Origin: Candidula unifasciata
Lineage: Eukaryota > Mollusca > Gastropoda > Stylommatophora > Geomitridae
Direction: 5' to 3'
NCBI GenBank assembly: GCA_905116865.2
Contig: CAJHNH020000846.1
Coordinates: 688,869 to 752,868, forward strand
DNA: 64,000 nucleotides
Made by a program: the position numbers and the translations under genes. A model generated the notes under the pieces. The model was not told the DNA's origin, searched no databases, and saw only the letters and a list, made by a program, of their open reading frames with translations. Shown here one piece after another: positions 11,501-21,300 of the stretch. The stretch's first letter is position 1; each line of letters starts with the position of its first letter.

Positions 11501-14500
11501 GATGTTTACTGTCAAATGTAGCTGTTGTGGCTGTGTAATGATGTTTACTGTCAAATGTAGCTGTTGTTGCTGTGTAATGATGTTTACTGTCAAATGTAGC
11601 TGTTGTGCTGTGTAATGATGTTTACTGTCAAATGTAGCTGTTGTGGCTGTGTAATGATGTTTACTGTCAAACAGCTGTTGTGGTTGTGTAATGATGTTTA
11701 CTGTCAAATGTAGCTGTTGTGGCTGTGTAATGATGTTTACTGTCAAACGTAGCTGTTGTGGCTGTGTAATTCTGTCTACTGACATAAACAACTGCCCTGG
11801 CTGTGTAGTGCTGTTTACTGTCAAACATAGCTGTCATGGCTGTGAAATGCTGTCATGGCTTTGTAATAATGTTTACTGTCAGACATAGCTGTTGTGGCTG
11901 TGTTATGCTGTCTACTATATCTTAATATTAAATTACGTGAGGCTGTCTCGTGTGGTTTTTGTTGTTGCTTGAAACATATTTTACATGGGGGGAAGGGGTG
12001 CTGAAGGACTTGATGTCCACCATGGGGTTTGAAGGTATCTGATTTTTCCCTAGATATCTTTCTATCTAATGCCTTTCTCAGCTTAATAATGTTAGGTGTC
12101 TCAAACACAGCTGATGCTCAGTTTCTGGGATAGTGTGTGCTTGTTAGCTTGCTGCATGGTGATACTGTTGAGTTTCAGCAAGTTGTTAACTCCATCTATT
12201 CATTTTCATCTTGGTCTTCCTCTGCCTCTTGATGTTTCCATTTTCATTGTGCTTGCAACCAGTGACGATGGGGTTCATTTTGACCAGATGACCAAACAAT
12301 TTCAGTCTTTTTTTTTAAACAAATCTAATTACAGGTGTTGTTCCTGCCATTTTAATCCCTGGATATGATTGGGTTTATTGAATAAACTGATGGTTTCTGA
12401 TATCATATCTGCGGATACCTTGCTTTCATAGATGAGTGATAACTTTCCAGGTATGTTTGTGAATGAGCAGATGGACCGTAGTGTATCAGTAAACAGAACT
12501 GCTCATACAGGTTTCAGAGTCCAACAACACAACACATTGTATTAATATCATTACTACCTGTATTTACCACTTTTGCTGTGTTGGGGTGGAGGGAGTACTG
12601 TGAGCTTTGCTGTGTGGGGAGTACGGTGAGCTTTGCTGTGTGGAGGGAGTACGGTGAGCTTTGCTGTGTGGAGGGAGTACGGTGAGCTTTGCTGTGTGGA
12701 GGTGGAGGGAGTACGGTGAGCTTTGCTGTGTGGGGGTGGAGGGGGTACGGTGAGCTTTGCTGTGTGGGGGTGGAGAGAGTACGGTGAGCTTTGCTGTGTT
12801 GGGATGAAGGGAGTACGGTGAGCTTTGCTGTGTGGAGGGAGTACGGTGAGCTTTGCTGTGTGGAGGGAGTATGGTGAGCTTGCTGTGTGGGGGTGGAGAG
12901 AGTACGGTGAGCTTTGCTGTGTGGGGGTGGAGAGAGTACGGTGAGCTTTGCTGTGTTGGGATGAAGGGAGTACGGTGAGCTTTGCTGTGTGGAGGGAGTA
13001 CGGTGAGCTTTGCTGTGTGGAGGGAGTATGGTGAGCTTTGCTGTGTGGGGGTGGAGAGAGTACGGTGAGCTTTGCTGTGTGGGGGTGGAGGGAGTACGGT
13101 GAGCTTTGCTGTGTGGGGGTGGAGGGAGTACGGTGAGCTTTGCTGTGTGGGGTTGGAGGGAGTACGGTGAGCTTTGCTGTGTGGTAGGGGTACAGTGAGC
13201 TTTGATGTGTGGGGGGGGGGGGGGGGCATGCAGGTTAGGATTTTATTTTTGCTTGTGACAGAAAACAAATCCCCAGTCTTACTGAGAACTTGAATCTAGG
13301 ACTCGCATGAGAGCCCTTAATTCTTAGCCGTTCGGCCAGCTGCTCCTCAACATGAGGAGCAGCCGTACACACAGTGTACCAGCCAAATAAAACAAAAAGG
13401 CAGTGCAAGGATTAAATTGTATTTTTATAGCATTTGAGAGATTTATTATGAGATTAACCAAGTTTTAAACCATTTTCTGCAGATATGTGGACGCCAGTTT
13501 CATACAGGTCAACGTTTGCGGAATCACATGGCAAGTCATGAGATCGGTAAAAATCACTGTTGCAATATTTGTGGCAAGCTGTTTGAGAGCAAGAAAAAGC
13601 TGGACACTCATGGGCTGGTCCATAACCTCACTAGCAAGCATGATCAGAACTTACAGTGCTCAGACTGCGGCCGCCAGTACACAGAGTGGATTGCTTTCAA
13701 GCAACACATGAAGACTCATGGAGCAGAAGGGGTTCAGTATCCGTGTGGTCTCTGTGAGAAGATATTCCCCACCCAGTATGAGAAGGAGAAACACAAGCGA
13801 GTGCACAAACAAATACAGTGTGAGTTTTGTGAGAGATTCTTCAGGTCTGCTTCAGTATTATCTGTCCATCTGAGAGTACACACAGGTGAGCGCCCTTATA
13901 AGTGTGGTCTCTGTGAGCGGGATTTCTCTCAGGCTTCAGTGTTGAAAGTTCACATGCGTACACACAGAAAGGAAGGCAAGTACGACTGTAAGAGATGTGA
14001 CAAGATGTACATTGATGTCATGGATTACTTCAGACACCACATGGCTCACTTGGAAGAGGGAAATCTGCAATGTGAGGAGTGTGGGAAAATGTTTGAAAGC
14101 ATCAACAACAAGAACCGACACATGGCTGCCCATCGGGACAGAGCCGGGCGGATTTGCCAGGTGTGTGGGAAAGAGTTTGGTAGAATGTCACACTTAGAGG
14201 CCCACATGTTGTGCCACTCGGACCAGCTGCCTTTGTTGTGCAAGGTCTGTGGCAAAATGTTTCCATCGGAGGAGGTCTTAAGTGCTCATTACTCATCTCA
14301 CGTGACAGGAGAGCTGCCTTCTACGCCCACAATGACACCAGCTAAGGGCCCACTTTTCTGTGGCCTTTGTGGTAAAATGTTTAAGGGGCAAATGTTTCTA
14401 AACAATCACATGAAGAGGCATGAGAGGGAAGGGCTGGATGCCCGAGGTGGCGATCAGGTCCCAGATGAAGATGTGGTGGAAGTGGAAGGTGGGGAGTTTA

Positions 14501-15786
14501 CATGCCAGGAATGTGGAAAGACTTTCGGACAGAAGCACCATCTGACAGTTCACAACCGTGAACACACTGGAGAACGCCCCCATACGTGTATTTTGTGTGG
14601 TCAGAGTTTTACGTTGCGGAAACTTCTGCTAGAGCATATAAGTGATCACAAGCGTAACGGACTAATGATGTACACTAACCAGAAAGTGCCATCATTGAAG
14701 AACAATGCCGCAGATTCCAGGCCCTTAGATGACTCTTTTCCAGACAGTGAAAGTGGGTCCGAAACGGAGACAGATCATGAGGATAGTGAAAATGTGATAT
14801 CAAAACCAGCAGCAGTTTCTCATTCAGCATATGAACAAGGGCATCCTCCCGGCCCGTCTCATATTTCTCACAGTTTATTTAGAGAGGGGAATTACTCTCA
14901 CCCCCAAAGCAGCTCATTCCCAGAGAAGACTTACCCTTGCAGCAGTGACAATTCCTTCTCCGACAAACTCTACGTGGAAACTCACGGAAACAGTTACCAA
15001 GACAAGCTCTATCCCAGGACAGCAAGCACCCCCTTTACAGACAAAAATTATATTTCTAGTCCTGGGAGTTCATACATAAACAGCTCACACAGTTCTATCC
15101 AGGAAAAGAGCTACTTAGGAAGCCCAGATAATTCTTTTACTGAGAAGAATTTTATGCAAAGCCCAAATAGTTCAGTTGGAGACAAGCGCTATGTGGGAAG
15201 TCCAAATCCTTTGTTTTCAGATAAAGGTTACGCTGATGGCAGAAGATTATCGTATTCAGATGAAAACATTAATATGATAAAAAGAAATCATTCTCCTGTA
15301 TCTAGTTCTGATGGACATCTTCATCCTTATGGTGTTTCTAGAAATCCCTACAACTTACCAGTGTCTTCATCTGGCCACATGGCATCAAACACTGCACAGG
15401 TACATCGAGGTATGCAAGAAGAGACTTACTCACAAACAGATATCCATCTACCTCACAGTGATAGAATGCCACATGGGATCCACTTGCCCCCCATGAAACC
15501 TTCTGTCATGCACTCCAATGTCTCAATGATGCGTCCGGAACCTCATTTACCTCCCGGCATTCAAATACCAGCACTTCAGGATTACAAACATGACATCAGC
15601 TCCCATGTGTTTCCCTATAACAAGTCTTACATGCCAGGCGGCATCAACAGTTTGCCATCACGCAGCAGCTTCCCTGCAGACTTTCATGCTCCTGCAGGCA
15701 GATTTGCAGCAGATTCACATCTGCAGATGACCAACTTCCAGCTGCTTCCACAGACTGCTTTCCCCGAAAACTCCCATCAGACTTGA
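8588..15786 (+). CDS. C2H2 zinc-finger protein, 16 fingers, 994 aa (coding exons 8621-9220, 10801-10881, 13483-15786)
   Basis: Probable nuclear DNA-binding protein; no named orthologue recognised. The first exon has acceptor TTTGCAG at 8587 and ATG at 8621. Donors are GTATGG at 9221 and GTGAGT at 10882; acceptors end at 10800 and 13482; the stop is TGA at 15784. All junctions are phase 0, and fingers 3 and 4 are each split by an intron. Residues 1-134 are low-complexity with basic patches (RSKRKPSK, PKRIRRL) that could act as a nuclear localisation signal. Sixteen C-x2-C...H-x3/4-H fingers span residues 135 to about 617. Only two canonical TGERP linkers are present (fingers 8-9 and 15-16), so the spacing is irregular. 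Residues 618-994 are Ser/Pro/His-rich with a repeated motif. Because the first coding exon starts with a splice acceptor, a 5' non-coding exon must lie upstream. Confidence 0.95.
8621..9220 (+). CDS. Zinc-finger gene, coding exon 1 (residues 1-200)
   Basis: It begins at an ATG in good context (ATCATGG) and ends at AAG before the donor GTATGG. It encodes the acidic then basic N-terminus, fingers 1 (135-157) and 2 (163-185), and the first two cysteines of finger 3 (FACELCSK). Reading through the donor gives a stop within 16 codons, so splicing is required to complete finger 3. Confidence 0.93.
9201..9470. repeat. Degenerate tandem copies of the exon-1 3' end and its splice donor
   Basis: The exon-end sequence CTTGTGAACTTTGCAGCAAG|GTATGG is echoed downstream at about 9318 (gatctatgtaggaatGTAGG), 9368 (CTTGTGATCTGTGTAGCAAGG then TACAG) and 9410 (atgtgaactttgtaacaag). 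Each is followed by a TTCCAGTGATT-like block. The intron start therefore seems to have grown by tandem duplication of the exon-intron junction. Confidence 0.55.
10000..10320 (-). mobile_element. Non-LTR retrotransposon ORF2 C-terminal tail
   Basis: The minus strand shows the GRPTTRWKDNITETLQQ string, which matches the usual LINE C-terminal pattern of Gly-Arg-Pro, then Arg-Trp, then Asp-x-Ile. A close relative is on the plus strand at 17560-17720. It lies in intron 1 of the zinc-finger gene, opposite to transcription. Confidence 0.65.
10801..10881 (+). CDS. Zinc-finger gene, coding exon 2 (27 codons)
   Basis: This is an 81-bp micro-exon between acceptor AAATCAG (ending 10800) and donor GTGAGT (10882). 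It encodes VCVNWRAYLYHLKAKH, which supplies the two histidines of finger 3 with the exact C-x2-C-x12-H-x4-H spacing. It then encodes KRFACS, which opens finger 4. Phase 0 at both ends. Confidence 0.9.
10905..11905. repeat. 39-bp tandem array in intron 2, about 25 copies
   Basis: The main unit contains TGTGTAATGATGTTTACTGT and CAAATGTAGCTGTTGTGGC. Shorter units lack the TGTGGC end or the central part, so lengths vary near 11100-11340. It begins only about 25 bp after the splice donor at 10882. Because 39 is divisible by three, all frames stay open and give spurious ORFs of a 13-residue repeat. Confidence 0.95.
12140..12300 (-). mobile_element. Non-LTR retrotransposon ORF2 tail remnant
   Basis: On the minus strand it reads LKLFGHLVKMNP, matching the conserved phenylalanine-glycine-His-x-x-arginine/lysine-methionine segment near the end of LINE ORF2. 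The rest is degenerate. It lies in intron 2 of the zinc-finger gene. Confidence 0.5.
12565..13225. repeat. 28/34-bp tandem array in intron 2, each unit with a splice-donor-like GGTGAGC
   Basis: Units are GGTGAGCTTTGCTGTGTGG plus agggagtac (28 bp), or with an extra ggtgga block (about 34-36 bp). I count about 20 occurrences of the (G)GTGAGCTT core on the coding strand of the gene. The array ends in a run of 14 G. Long minus-strand ORFs here are an artefact of the repeat. Confidence 0.93.
13270..13350 (-). mobile_element. tRNA-derived SINE, family A, copy 2 (head)
   Basis: On the minus strand: GAGCAGCTGGCCGAACGGCT, whose TGGCCGAACGG is close to a tRNA-Leu box A, then GATTCAAGTTC as a box B, then TCAGTAAGACTGGGGA as in the copy at 4820. 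It sits 130 bp upstream of coding exon 3. Confidence 0.7.
13483..15786 (+). CDS. Zinc-finger gene, coding exon 3 (residues 228-994)
   Basis: It opens with ICGRQFHTG, completing finger 4, and carries fingers 5-16. Examples are YKCGLCERDFSQASVLKVH (finger 9) and FTCQECGKTFGQKHHLTVH (finger 15). After the last finger (to about residue 617) comes an acidic SESGSETETDHEDSE stretch, then six or more imperfect repeats of about 16 residues: aromatic, x, D/E-K, x, Y/F, then S-P and Ser-rich. The last approximately 150 residues are His/Pro/Met-rich. The stop is TGA at 15784-15786. Confidence 0.95.
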   Translation: MCGRQFHTGQRLRNHMASHEIGKNHCCNICGKLFESKKKLDTHGLVHNLTSKHDQNLQCSDCGRQYTEWIAFKQHMKTHGAEGVQYPCGLCEKIFPTQYEKEKHKRVHKQIQCEFCERFFRSASVLSVHLRVHTGERPYKCGLCERDFSQASVLKVHMRTHRKEGKYDCKRCDKMYIDVMDYFRHHMAHLEEGNLQCEECGKMFESINNKNRHMAAHRDRAGRICQVCGKEFGRMSHLEAHMLCHSDQLPLLCKVCGKMFPSEEVLSAHYSSHVTGELPSTPTMTPAKGPLFCGLCGKMFKGQMFLNNHMKRHEREGLDARGGDQVPDEDVVEVEGGEFTCQECGKTFGQKHHLTVHNREHTGERPHTCILCGQSFTLRKLLLEHISDHKRNGLMMYTNQKVPSLKNNAADSRPLDDSFPDSESGSETETDHEDSENVISKPAAVSHSAYEQGHPPGPSHISHSLFREGNYSHPQSSSFPEKTYPCSSDNSFSDKLYVETHGNSYQDKLYPRTASTPFTDKNYISSPGSSYINSSHSSIQEKSYLGSPDNSFTEKNFMQSPNSSVGDKRYVGSPNPLFSDKGYADGRRLSYSDENINMIKRNHSPVSSSDGHLHPYGVSRNPYNLPVSSSGHMASNTAQVHRGMQEETYSQTDIHLPHSDRMPHGIHLPPMKPSVMHSNVSMMRPEPHLPPGIQIPALQDYKHDISSHVFPYNKSYMPGGINSLPSRSSFPADFHAPAGRFAADSHLQMTNFQLLPQTAFPENSHQT

Positions 15787-16268
15787 TTAGCCATGTCTAG
15801 CCGTCTTCGTTCACAACATCCTGATTCCTGTAAAGATGTTTTCTCATGAATTCTGAGTTCAGATTAATGAACCTACATCTCTGTGTGAGTTCTTTTTCCT
15901 CATTGGAAGGGGGGGGGGGGGACTTCTGGTGCCCAAACAAGCTTGTCATATAAGTTGACTAATTAGGGATGTGTTCTTCGAAGTCTAGAAGTGAACTAAC
16001 AATCATAATTTTTCGTCGGAGTTTACAGCCAGTGAATGCAAAGAAGATTTAACTTGCTGATCTCAGGCTGTTTAAATTATTGATTTTTATGGATGCAGTT
16101 TAGTTTTGTCTAATTTTTAATTCCTGCACTTCTTCTTCTTCTTCTTACAATTCTTCAGTGAAATGTTGATCTTCTGTCTAATACAGATCCTTAGATAAGA
16201 GGATGAGAGATGCAGTTAAATTATGAGCTCCTGCAAAAGAAACTGTTTAAACATAAAAGCATAATAAA
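15787..16268 (+). other. Probable 3' UTR of the zinc-finger gene, with candidate poly(A) signal at 16263
   Basis: This region is non-coding sequence after the stop. It contains a partial poly-G-headed dispersed repeat (15905-16060), a (CTT)n tract at 16131-16147, and AATAAA at 16263-16268. The poly(A) choice is a guess; further AATAAA strings occur downstream. Confidence 0.35.
15905..16060 (+). mobile_element. Poly-G-headed dispersed repeat, copy 1
   Basis: It shares with 21550-21760 and 32310-32560 a G-run, then a ctaattag...TTCTTCGAAGTC block, and ends in CGGAGTTTACAGCCAGTGAA followed by an A/G-rich gaagaag-type tail. Reverse copies are at 17135-17345, 20245-20460 and 22785-22980. It is probably a SINE or a short LINE end. 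Confidence 0.6.
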
Positions 16269-16299
16269 AACACTGGAGATTGTAGAAATATATTTTTGA

Positions 16300-17130
16300 C
16301 AGGAATTCATGCTGCATGATACATTTTAATCTAGCAAACTTGTTGTGCCTCACCTAATGGTTAAAAGTCAGTTGCACTTCGTTGCACTGTGTTTTATCCA
16401 GTGTGGCTTGTTCTCTGTCAGTTGAATGGCTAGCTGCCTGCCGAGAGTATTGCATACACATTCACAACACCAAAGATAATCCCTAGGAATCTTTGTAAAC
16501 ATTGCACTCATTACCCAAGTGACGCAGTCCTTGAAATCAACCCATAACTCCCTGTGTGGGTCCAAGGGTCCCATTTGGGGGAGGGGGGGGGGGGAAATAG
16601 ACCCACATGTCTCAGAAATGGAAAAATGATCCATTACTTTTGAATAATAAGATGAATTGTGACAACATGTCTCAAGATGTGAGAAAATGATGCATTAATT
16701 TTCACTTATTAAATGAATTGTGTCTTCCATGTGATTGTATAAAATATTTGCTAATACAACAGCACATGTGTATATGTTCACATCTGCTTTGTTATAATTG
16801 ATCTAAGGAATCAAACCAAAAATCCCCACATGTTGCACATTCTCAGAGCTAATCTGGTGCAGAAATGTGCACAGAGAAGAAGTATTTAGAACATCGAAAT
16901 GATACACATTTTCTTCTGATTTACAGCTTCCAGTGGAGTTTGGCAGCTCAAATAAGCATCACCTACAAAGCATACTCATTCACAGTCTATGCTACCAGTG
17001 CCAGACATAGTCACTCCTCACAGCAAACCACAAAGGAACATTAGAAAATGGGACGTCTGGGAAGGGTTGCAGGAGTGACCAGGACAGTTAAAATCTGAAA
17101 CTAGGTAATAATAGAAAAAGTAGGCACAGA
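16300..17130. other. No feature recognised
   Basis: AT-rich intergenic sequence with a G-run at about 16574. I see no open frame, RNA or tandem structure that I can support. Confidence 0.5.
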
Positions 17131-17134
17131 ACCA

Positions 17135-17345
17135 ATTCTTCTTCGTGTTCACTGGCTGTAAACTCCATGGAATATTCTGAGTGTGGTCTTGTTCCAGAGC
17201 CTGAGTGTTGTGTGCACATACATTTCACAGGTCTGATTTATCTTTATGCAGACTCTTAGTTCCTTGCTTTTTAGACAGATCTACCTACTCTTACTTCGAA
17301 GGATATCTCCAATTAGTCGGCTCCTACAAGGGGGCAGTGGGCCTG
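17135..17345 (-). mobile_element. Poly-G-headed dispersed repeat, reverse copy
   Basis: The plus strand shows TTCTTCGTGTTCACTGGCTG then TAAACTCC, the exact complement of the family's 3' end. The body follows with TTACTTCGAAGGATATC and ATTAGTCGGC. Confidence 0.6.
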
Positions 17346-17437
17346 TTCTTGTTTTCCCTACAATAGAGCCCTGGAACCCACATGGGGAACAGAACTAAGT
17401 TACCCACAAAAACAGCAAACCAGATGGTTTTCCCACT

Positions 17438-17545
17438 TAAAGAGAATGCCTTGCTCACTTAGAGAGAATGCCTTGCTCACTTAGAGAGAATGCCTTGCCG
17501 ACCATTTAGGGAGAATGCCTTGCTCACTTAGAGAGAATGCATTGT
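17438..17545. repeat. 22-bp tandem repeat, about 5 copies
   Basis: Unit CTTAGAGAGAATGCCTTGCT plus ca, with one unit altered by an insertion. Confidence 0.85.
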
Positions 17546-17559
17546 GACACCATACCATA

Positions 17560-17720
17560 CAAGGCATACTCCAAAAAAGTAGGATGTAGAACATGAGGTA
17601 GACCAAGAAGAAGATGGAAAGATTACATCAGAGAAACTCTACAACAGTATCATGTGTCAATGATCGGGGCGGCCAGAAGAGCAAGAAACAGAACCTTCTA
17701 TCTTCCTCAACAAAAGAGAA
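17560..17720 (+). mobile_element. Non-LTR retrotransposon ORF2 C-terminal tail
   Basis: It reads GRPRRRWKDYIRETLQQYH and then RRARNRTFYLP, a typical LINE C-terminus. It belongs to the same subfamily as the minus-strand copy at 10000-10320. The adjacent 22-bp array (agagaatgccttg) matches sequence just upstream of that other copy (agagaatgccttgagac). The array may therefore be derived from this LINE. Confidence 0.65.
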
Positions 17721-17854
17721 AGAGAAGTGGGGAATAAAAGGAAGTGGAGCTTTTGCCCCGAACTAAGTCAAAGCCAAGCTTTTTTTTTTTTTTTTTTTTA
17801 GATATAATTATATCTGGTTGGCTTTTGCAACTATTTTTTTTTTTAGTTGGATGA

Positions 17855-18140
17855 GATAGCCAGTCTAATGCTAACACTCCTGTGTCATGTCGTCTCTGGT
17901 GTCATGTGGATAGTTGAGATTCTACTGTTCTATCTTTCATTTATTGGTCCAAATAACTAGCCAGTGTCATGCCAACACTCTTGTGTCATGTCATCTCTGG
18001 TGACATGTGGGAAAGGTAGAGATGTTACTGTTCTATCTTTCATTTATTGGTCCAAATAACTAGCCAGTGTCATGCCAACACTCTTGTGTCATGCCATCTC
18101 TGGTGACATGTGGGAAAGGTAGAGATTTTACTCTTCTTTG
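17855..18140. repeat. 102-bp tandem repeat, 3 copies
   Basis: Units start TAGCCAGT at 17857, 17958 and 18061. Each contains AACACTCTTGTGTCATG and TCTGGTGACATGTGG. Copies 2 and 3 are nearly identical. Confidence 0.85.
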
Positions 18141-18144
18141 TTAG

Positions 18145-19085
18145 GGAGTAGTGGGTCTTGCCACCATCACCTCCCCTCCCTCCCCCCCCCCCCCTTCCCT
18201 TTTCTGAAAAGTAGTATGTCTACTTTAGGTTGAGAATTAATAGGTGGCTAGAAAATAATCCACATGTGATAGGTAAAGATAGGATGATTTCGTGTGGGCA
18301 GTTTGAGTGCTGTTGCTCCATTAAGGAATACAGGAACAAGAAAATGATCTAAAAGCTTCATATTGTCTAGCAGTGGGGGGATACATGAAATCCTAATTAT
18401 ATCATACTTAGCAATCCTTTTTGTCTTGGTATTTCACACCGATACTTCGATACATGATTTCATATCTTACATTCATTCACACGTGAATAAGACTGTATAT
18501 TTTAAAGATCCTTGCTTTTAAATCACACAATTTTAAATGTCTGATGAAAATAACAAAAGATATTTTCATGTTTTGAATTTACAATACATGCAATTTGTAT
18601 ACATGATACCCTTCTGCTGTGTTAACTTGACAGTTTTGTTTGTATTACCTGGATATTGAAGATGTGTGTGTATATCTCAACATTTAACCATTGCATTTAC
18701 TGCTCCTGATTCAAATCATAATATCTGCATATCTATAGTTGCTAGTTTCTTTATTTCTATTGTATTCACAACATGAGAACTTTTAAATTGTAATGAATGT
18801 TGCAGTGTATCTGGTTTATTAATTCTGTATTTGAAAGTTGTGTCATCCATCAAATAATGGCAGTGTTGGCAACACAGTAAAATTATTAAAGAGAGGAGAA
18901 ATAAAATGTGTTTAGTTATGTGTCAGATGAAGGATACAGTATAAAGCAGAAATTTTGAGGTACGCAAACTTTTTGTTTTATGACGTCAGACAAATTAAGC
19001 ACAGAAGATGGAATCCTAAGGTTTGTTAACATTAAAAAGCTGAAATTGAGAGAATTGACTTCATTGCACCAGGTTTAATTCCATA
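18145..19085. other. No gene recognised
   Basis: AT-rich sequence starting with a C-run at about 18183. No supported coding or RNA feature. Confidence 0.5.
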
Positions 19086-19109
19086 TGACCCGACCTCTCT
19101 CCATAGAAC

Positions 19110-19500
19110 AGAGGGTGTGTAAAATGTAGACTTGTATTCTGAAGTCTGTAAAATGTAGACTGGTATTCTGAAGTCTGTACAGTGTAGACTGGTATTCCAA
19201 AGTCTGTAAAAGGTAGACTGGTATTCTAAAGTCTGTACAGTGTAGACTGGTATTCTAAAGCCTGTACAGTGTAGACTGGTATTCTAAAGTCCGTACAGTG
19301 TAGACTGGTATTCTGAAGTCTGTAAAAGGTAGACTGGTATTCTGAGTCTGTACATTGTAGACTGGTATTCTGAAGTCTGTAAAAGGTAGACTAGTATTCT
19401 AAAGTCTGTACAGCGTTGACTGGTATTATGAAGTCTGTACAATGTAGACTGGTATTTTGAAGTCTGTACAATGTAGACAGGAATTCTGAAATATGTACAT
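19110..19500. repeat. 29-bp tandem array, about 13 copies
   Basis: Unit GTCTGTACAGTGTAGACTGG plus tattctaaa. Variants have taaaaTG or taaaaGG in the first half. It produces a spurious minus-strand ORF. Confidence 0.9.
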
Positions 19501-19509
19501 AGGCAGACT

Positions 19510-20240
19510 AAAACGTTATAACAAGTAACGTTACTACACACTGGGAATTCCCACTGAAAGTATGAATTTGAAACAGGGAACAGATGGTAAAAATCATATC
19601 TGTCTAGTGACATAATAAACACTTATCAAAGAAATTAACACTTATCTCCATGACAACACCCATGCCATCGCTGTTTTGCTGCAGGTGAAAAACTGTACAA
19701 GTTTGCAGCAATCAAAAGAAAAAAAAGATAGAGGAGAAACACCTGAACAACACCTTGGTCATGATGTACATGGAAATATGAAAACAGTGGTTGGAAGTTG
19801 AGAAATTAACATATTTGTATCACGTAAATGTGAGCTTAATTCAACTATATAATGATTCACCTTCTGTTTACGATTGTTTTATTGTCCCCATACACATTTT
19901 TACTATGTTATTTACAATTTTTTATTTCTTGTTTTAATGTTATGTCCACCTGTGAACTACCGAAAACATTTGTATGCAGGAATCTAAGGTTGAAAGGATT
20001 ATCCCAAATGTATTTTCTGCAGGTCAGTATTGTAGATAACTAACTTGTGAATGGTCTCTGTTGGGAGGTGGTTGTGCCTCAAGCTGTGATGGTTTTGTGT
20101 ATGTTTTTTGCTGTGACATTCATTTTAGGCATTCATTTCTTTTAAGAGTTATCTCAGGTTCGATAGAGGTTGTGTTTTATATGCTCTTTTGACAGGTAAC
20201 CGGCCATTTTGTGAGAGACGGAGCCAGGTGAAAAAGTCTA
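19510..20240. other. No gene recognised
   Basis: AT-rich, with no tandem structure or coding-like stretch that I can support. Confidence 0.45.
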
Positions 20241-20244
20241 ATGC

Positions 20245-20460
20245 AGTCTTTTCTCCTTCTTCACATTTATTGGCTGTAAACTACGGCAGAAAGTTCTGAT
20301 TGTTCATTCACTTCTGGACTTTGGTCTTATTCCAGAACTTGAGATTTGCATGCACATCCATTTTACAAATGTGGCTTATTTGTATGCAGACTGTTGGTCC
20401 CTCGTCTCTCAGGTGGATGTACTCTGACTTTGAAGAAAACACCCCTGATTAGTCATTTTT
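20245..20460 (-). mobile_element. Poly-G-headed dispersed repeat, reverse copy
   Basis: It matches 17135-17345 and 22785-22980 in the same orientation, with landmarks TATTGGCTGTAAACTACGG, GACTTTGGTCTTATTCCAG and TTTGTATGCAGACTGTTGG. Confidence 0.6.
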
Positions 20461-20489
20461 TTACAACATGATTGTTTATGTTTAAACAA

Positions 20490-20929
20490 TGGATCAACAT
20501 CATGGCACAAGGGTAGTTTACCCATAAGTGCTCTATTCTACTTCTAGCTCAGGTCTGAGACTGAGGAAGCTCAGAGAACTCTGTTGCACCGGTGAGGATC
20601 CTGAATTACTTTGGGTAGATTTGTAACTCTAAATTTTGCCAGGGCAGGACCGTTAGGCTACACTTTTTGATTTCCAGCTGCCAAGGGATTCTTTTACGTG
20701 CGCAACAATACACACGGGCGTTCAATCTTACCACCCAGAGACCAGGGGAAATTACTAGAAGTCCATGTGAAAAAATCGCAGCCTTCACGGGGGCCTGAAT
20801 CAGGGACCTCCAGCACTTGAGGCAGATGCCATGCCTAGAGACAATGCAGCCTCAAAACAACATGCTTGTTTTAAGTGGGGAAGCAGTGGAACTGTCTCTT
20901 CCCCCCCCCCCCCCCCCCCCCCCCCCCCA
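20490..20929 (-). mobile_element. tRNA-derived SINE, family C, copy 2, with adjacent poly-C run
   Basis: It matches 7224-7577 along its length: GCACCGGTGAGGATCCTG, AAATTTTGCCAGGGCAG, AATTACTAGAAGTCCA. Box B is degenerate here (cctgaatcaggga on the plus strand). A run of about 30 C follows at 20900-20929. Confidence 0.75.
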
Positions 20930-21168
20930 CTTCTGTCTCGGAAGCCACTCATGAATCTAATGCAGTGAAGTTGGTCCCCTCACCTTTAATCATCTTTGAC
21001 ACTCCAGACTGAGGAAAGGCAGATGAACACATAATCAAACTGCTACTGGCACCTTCTTTGGAATTTGAACTTTTCTCTATCTGTTGAAGATGAAAACAGA
21101 GCTCTTGTCCTGAGTTCTGTGGTGTCAATTCTTTACTCAACTCAACTTTGATAACTAACTAGGTGTTA

Positions 21169-21300
21169 TTTCTGCAGCCTGTTGGTTACATATTCCCAGA
21201 CTTTACTTCTGCAGCCTGTTGGTTACCTATTCCCAGACTTTACTTCTGCAGCCTGTTGGTTACGTATTCCCAGTCTTTACTTCTGCTGCCTGTTGGTCCC
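21169..21300. repeat. 37-bp tandem repeat, 4 copies
   Basis: Unit TTCTGCAGCCTGTTGGTTAC plus a block ending attcccagacttta. Confidence 0.85.

Noticed and set aside
11123..11824. Minus-strand ORF with a 13-residue repeat
   Set aside because: It is the 39-bp intron array of the zinc-finger gene.
12564..13268. Minus-strand Ser/Pro/His-rich ORF of 234 codons
   Set aside because: It is the 28/34-bp intron array; no conserved features.
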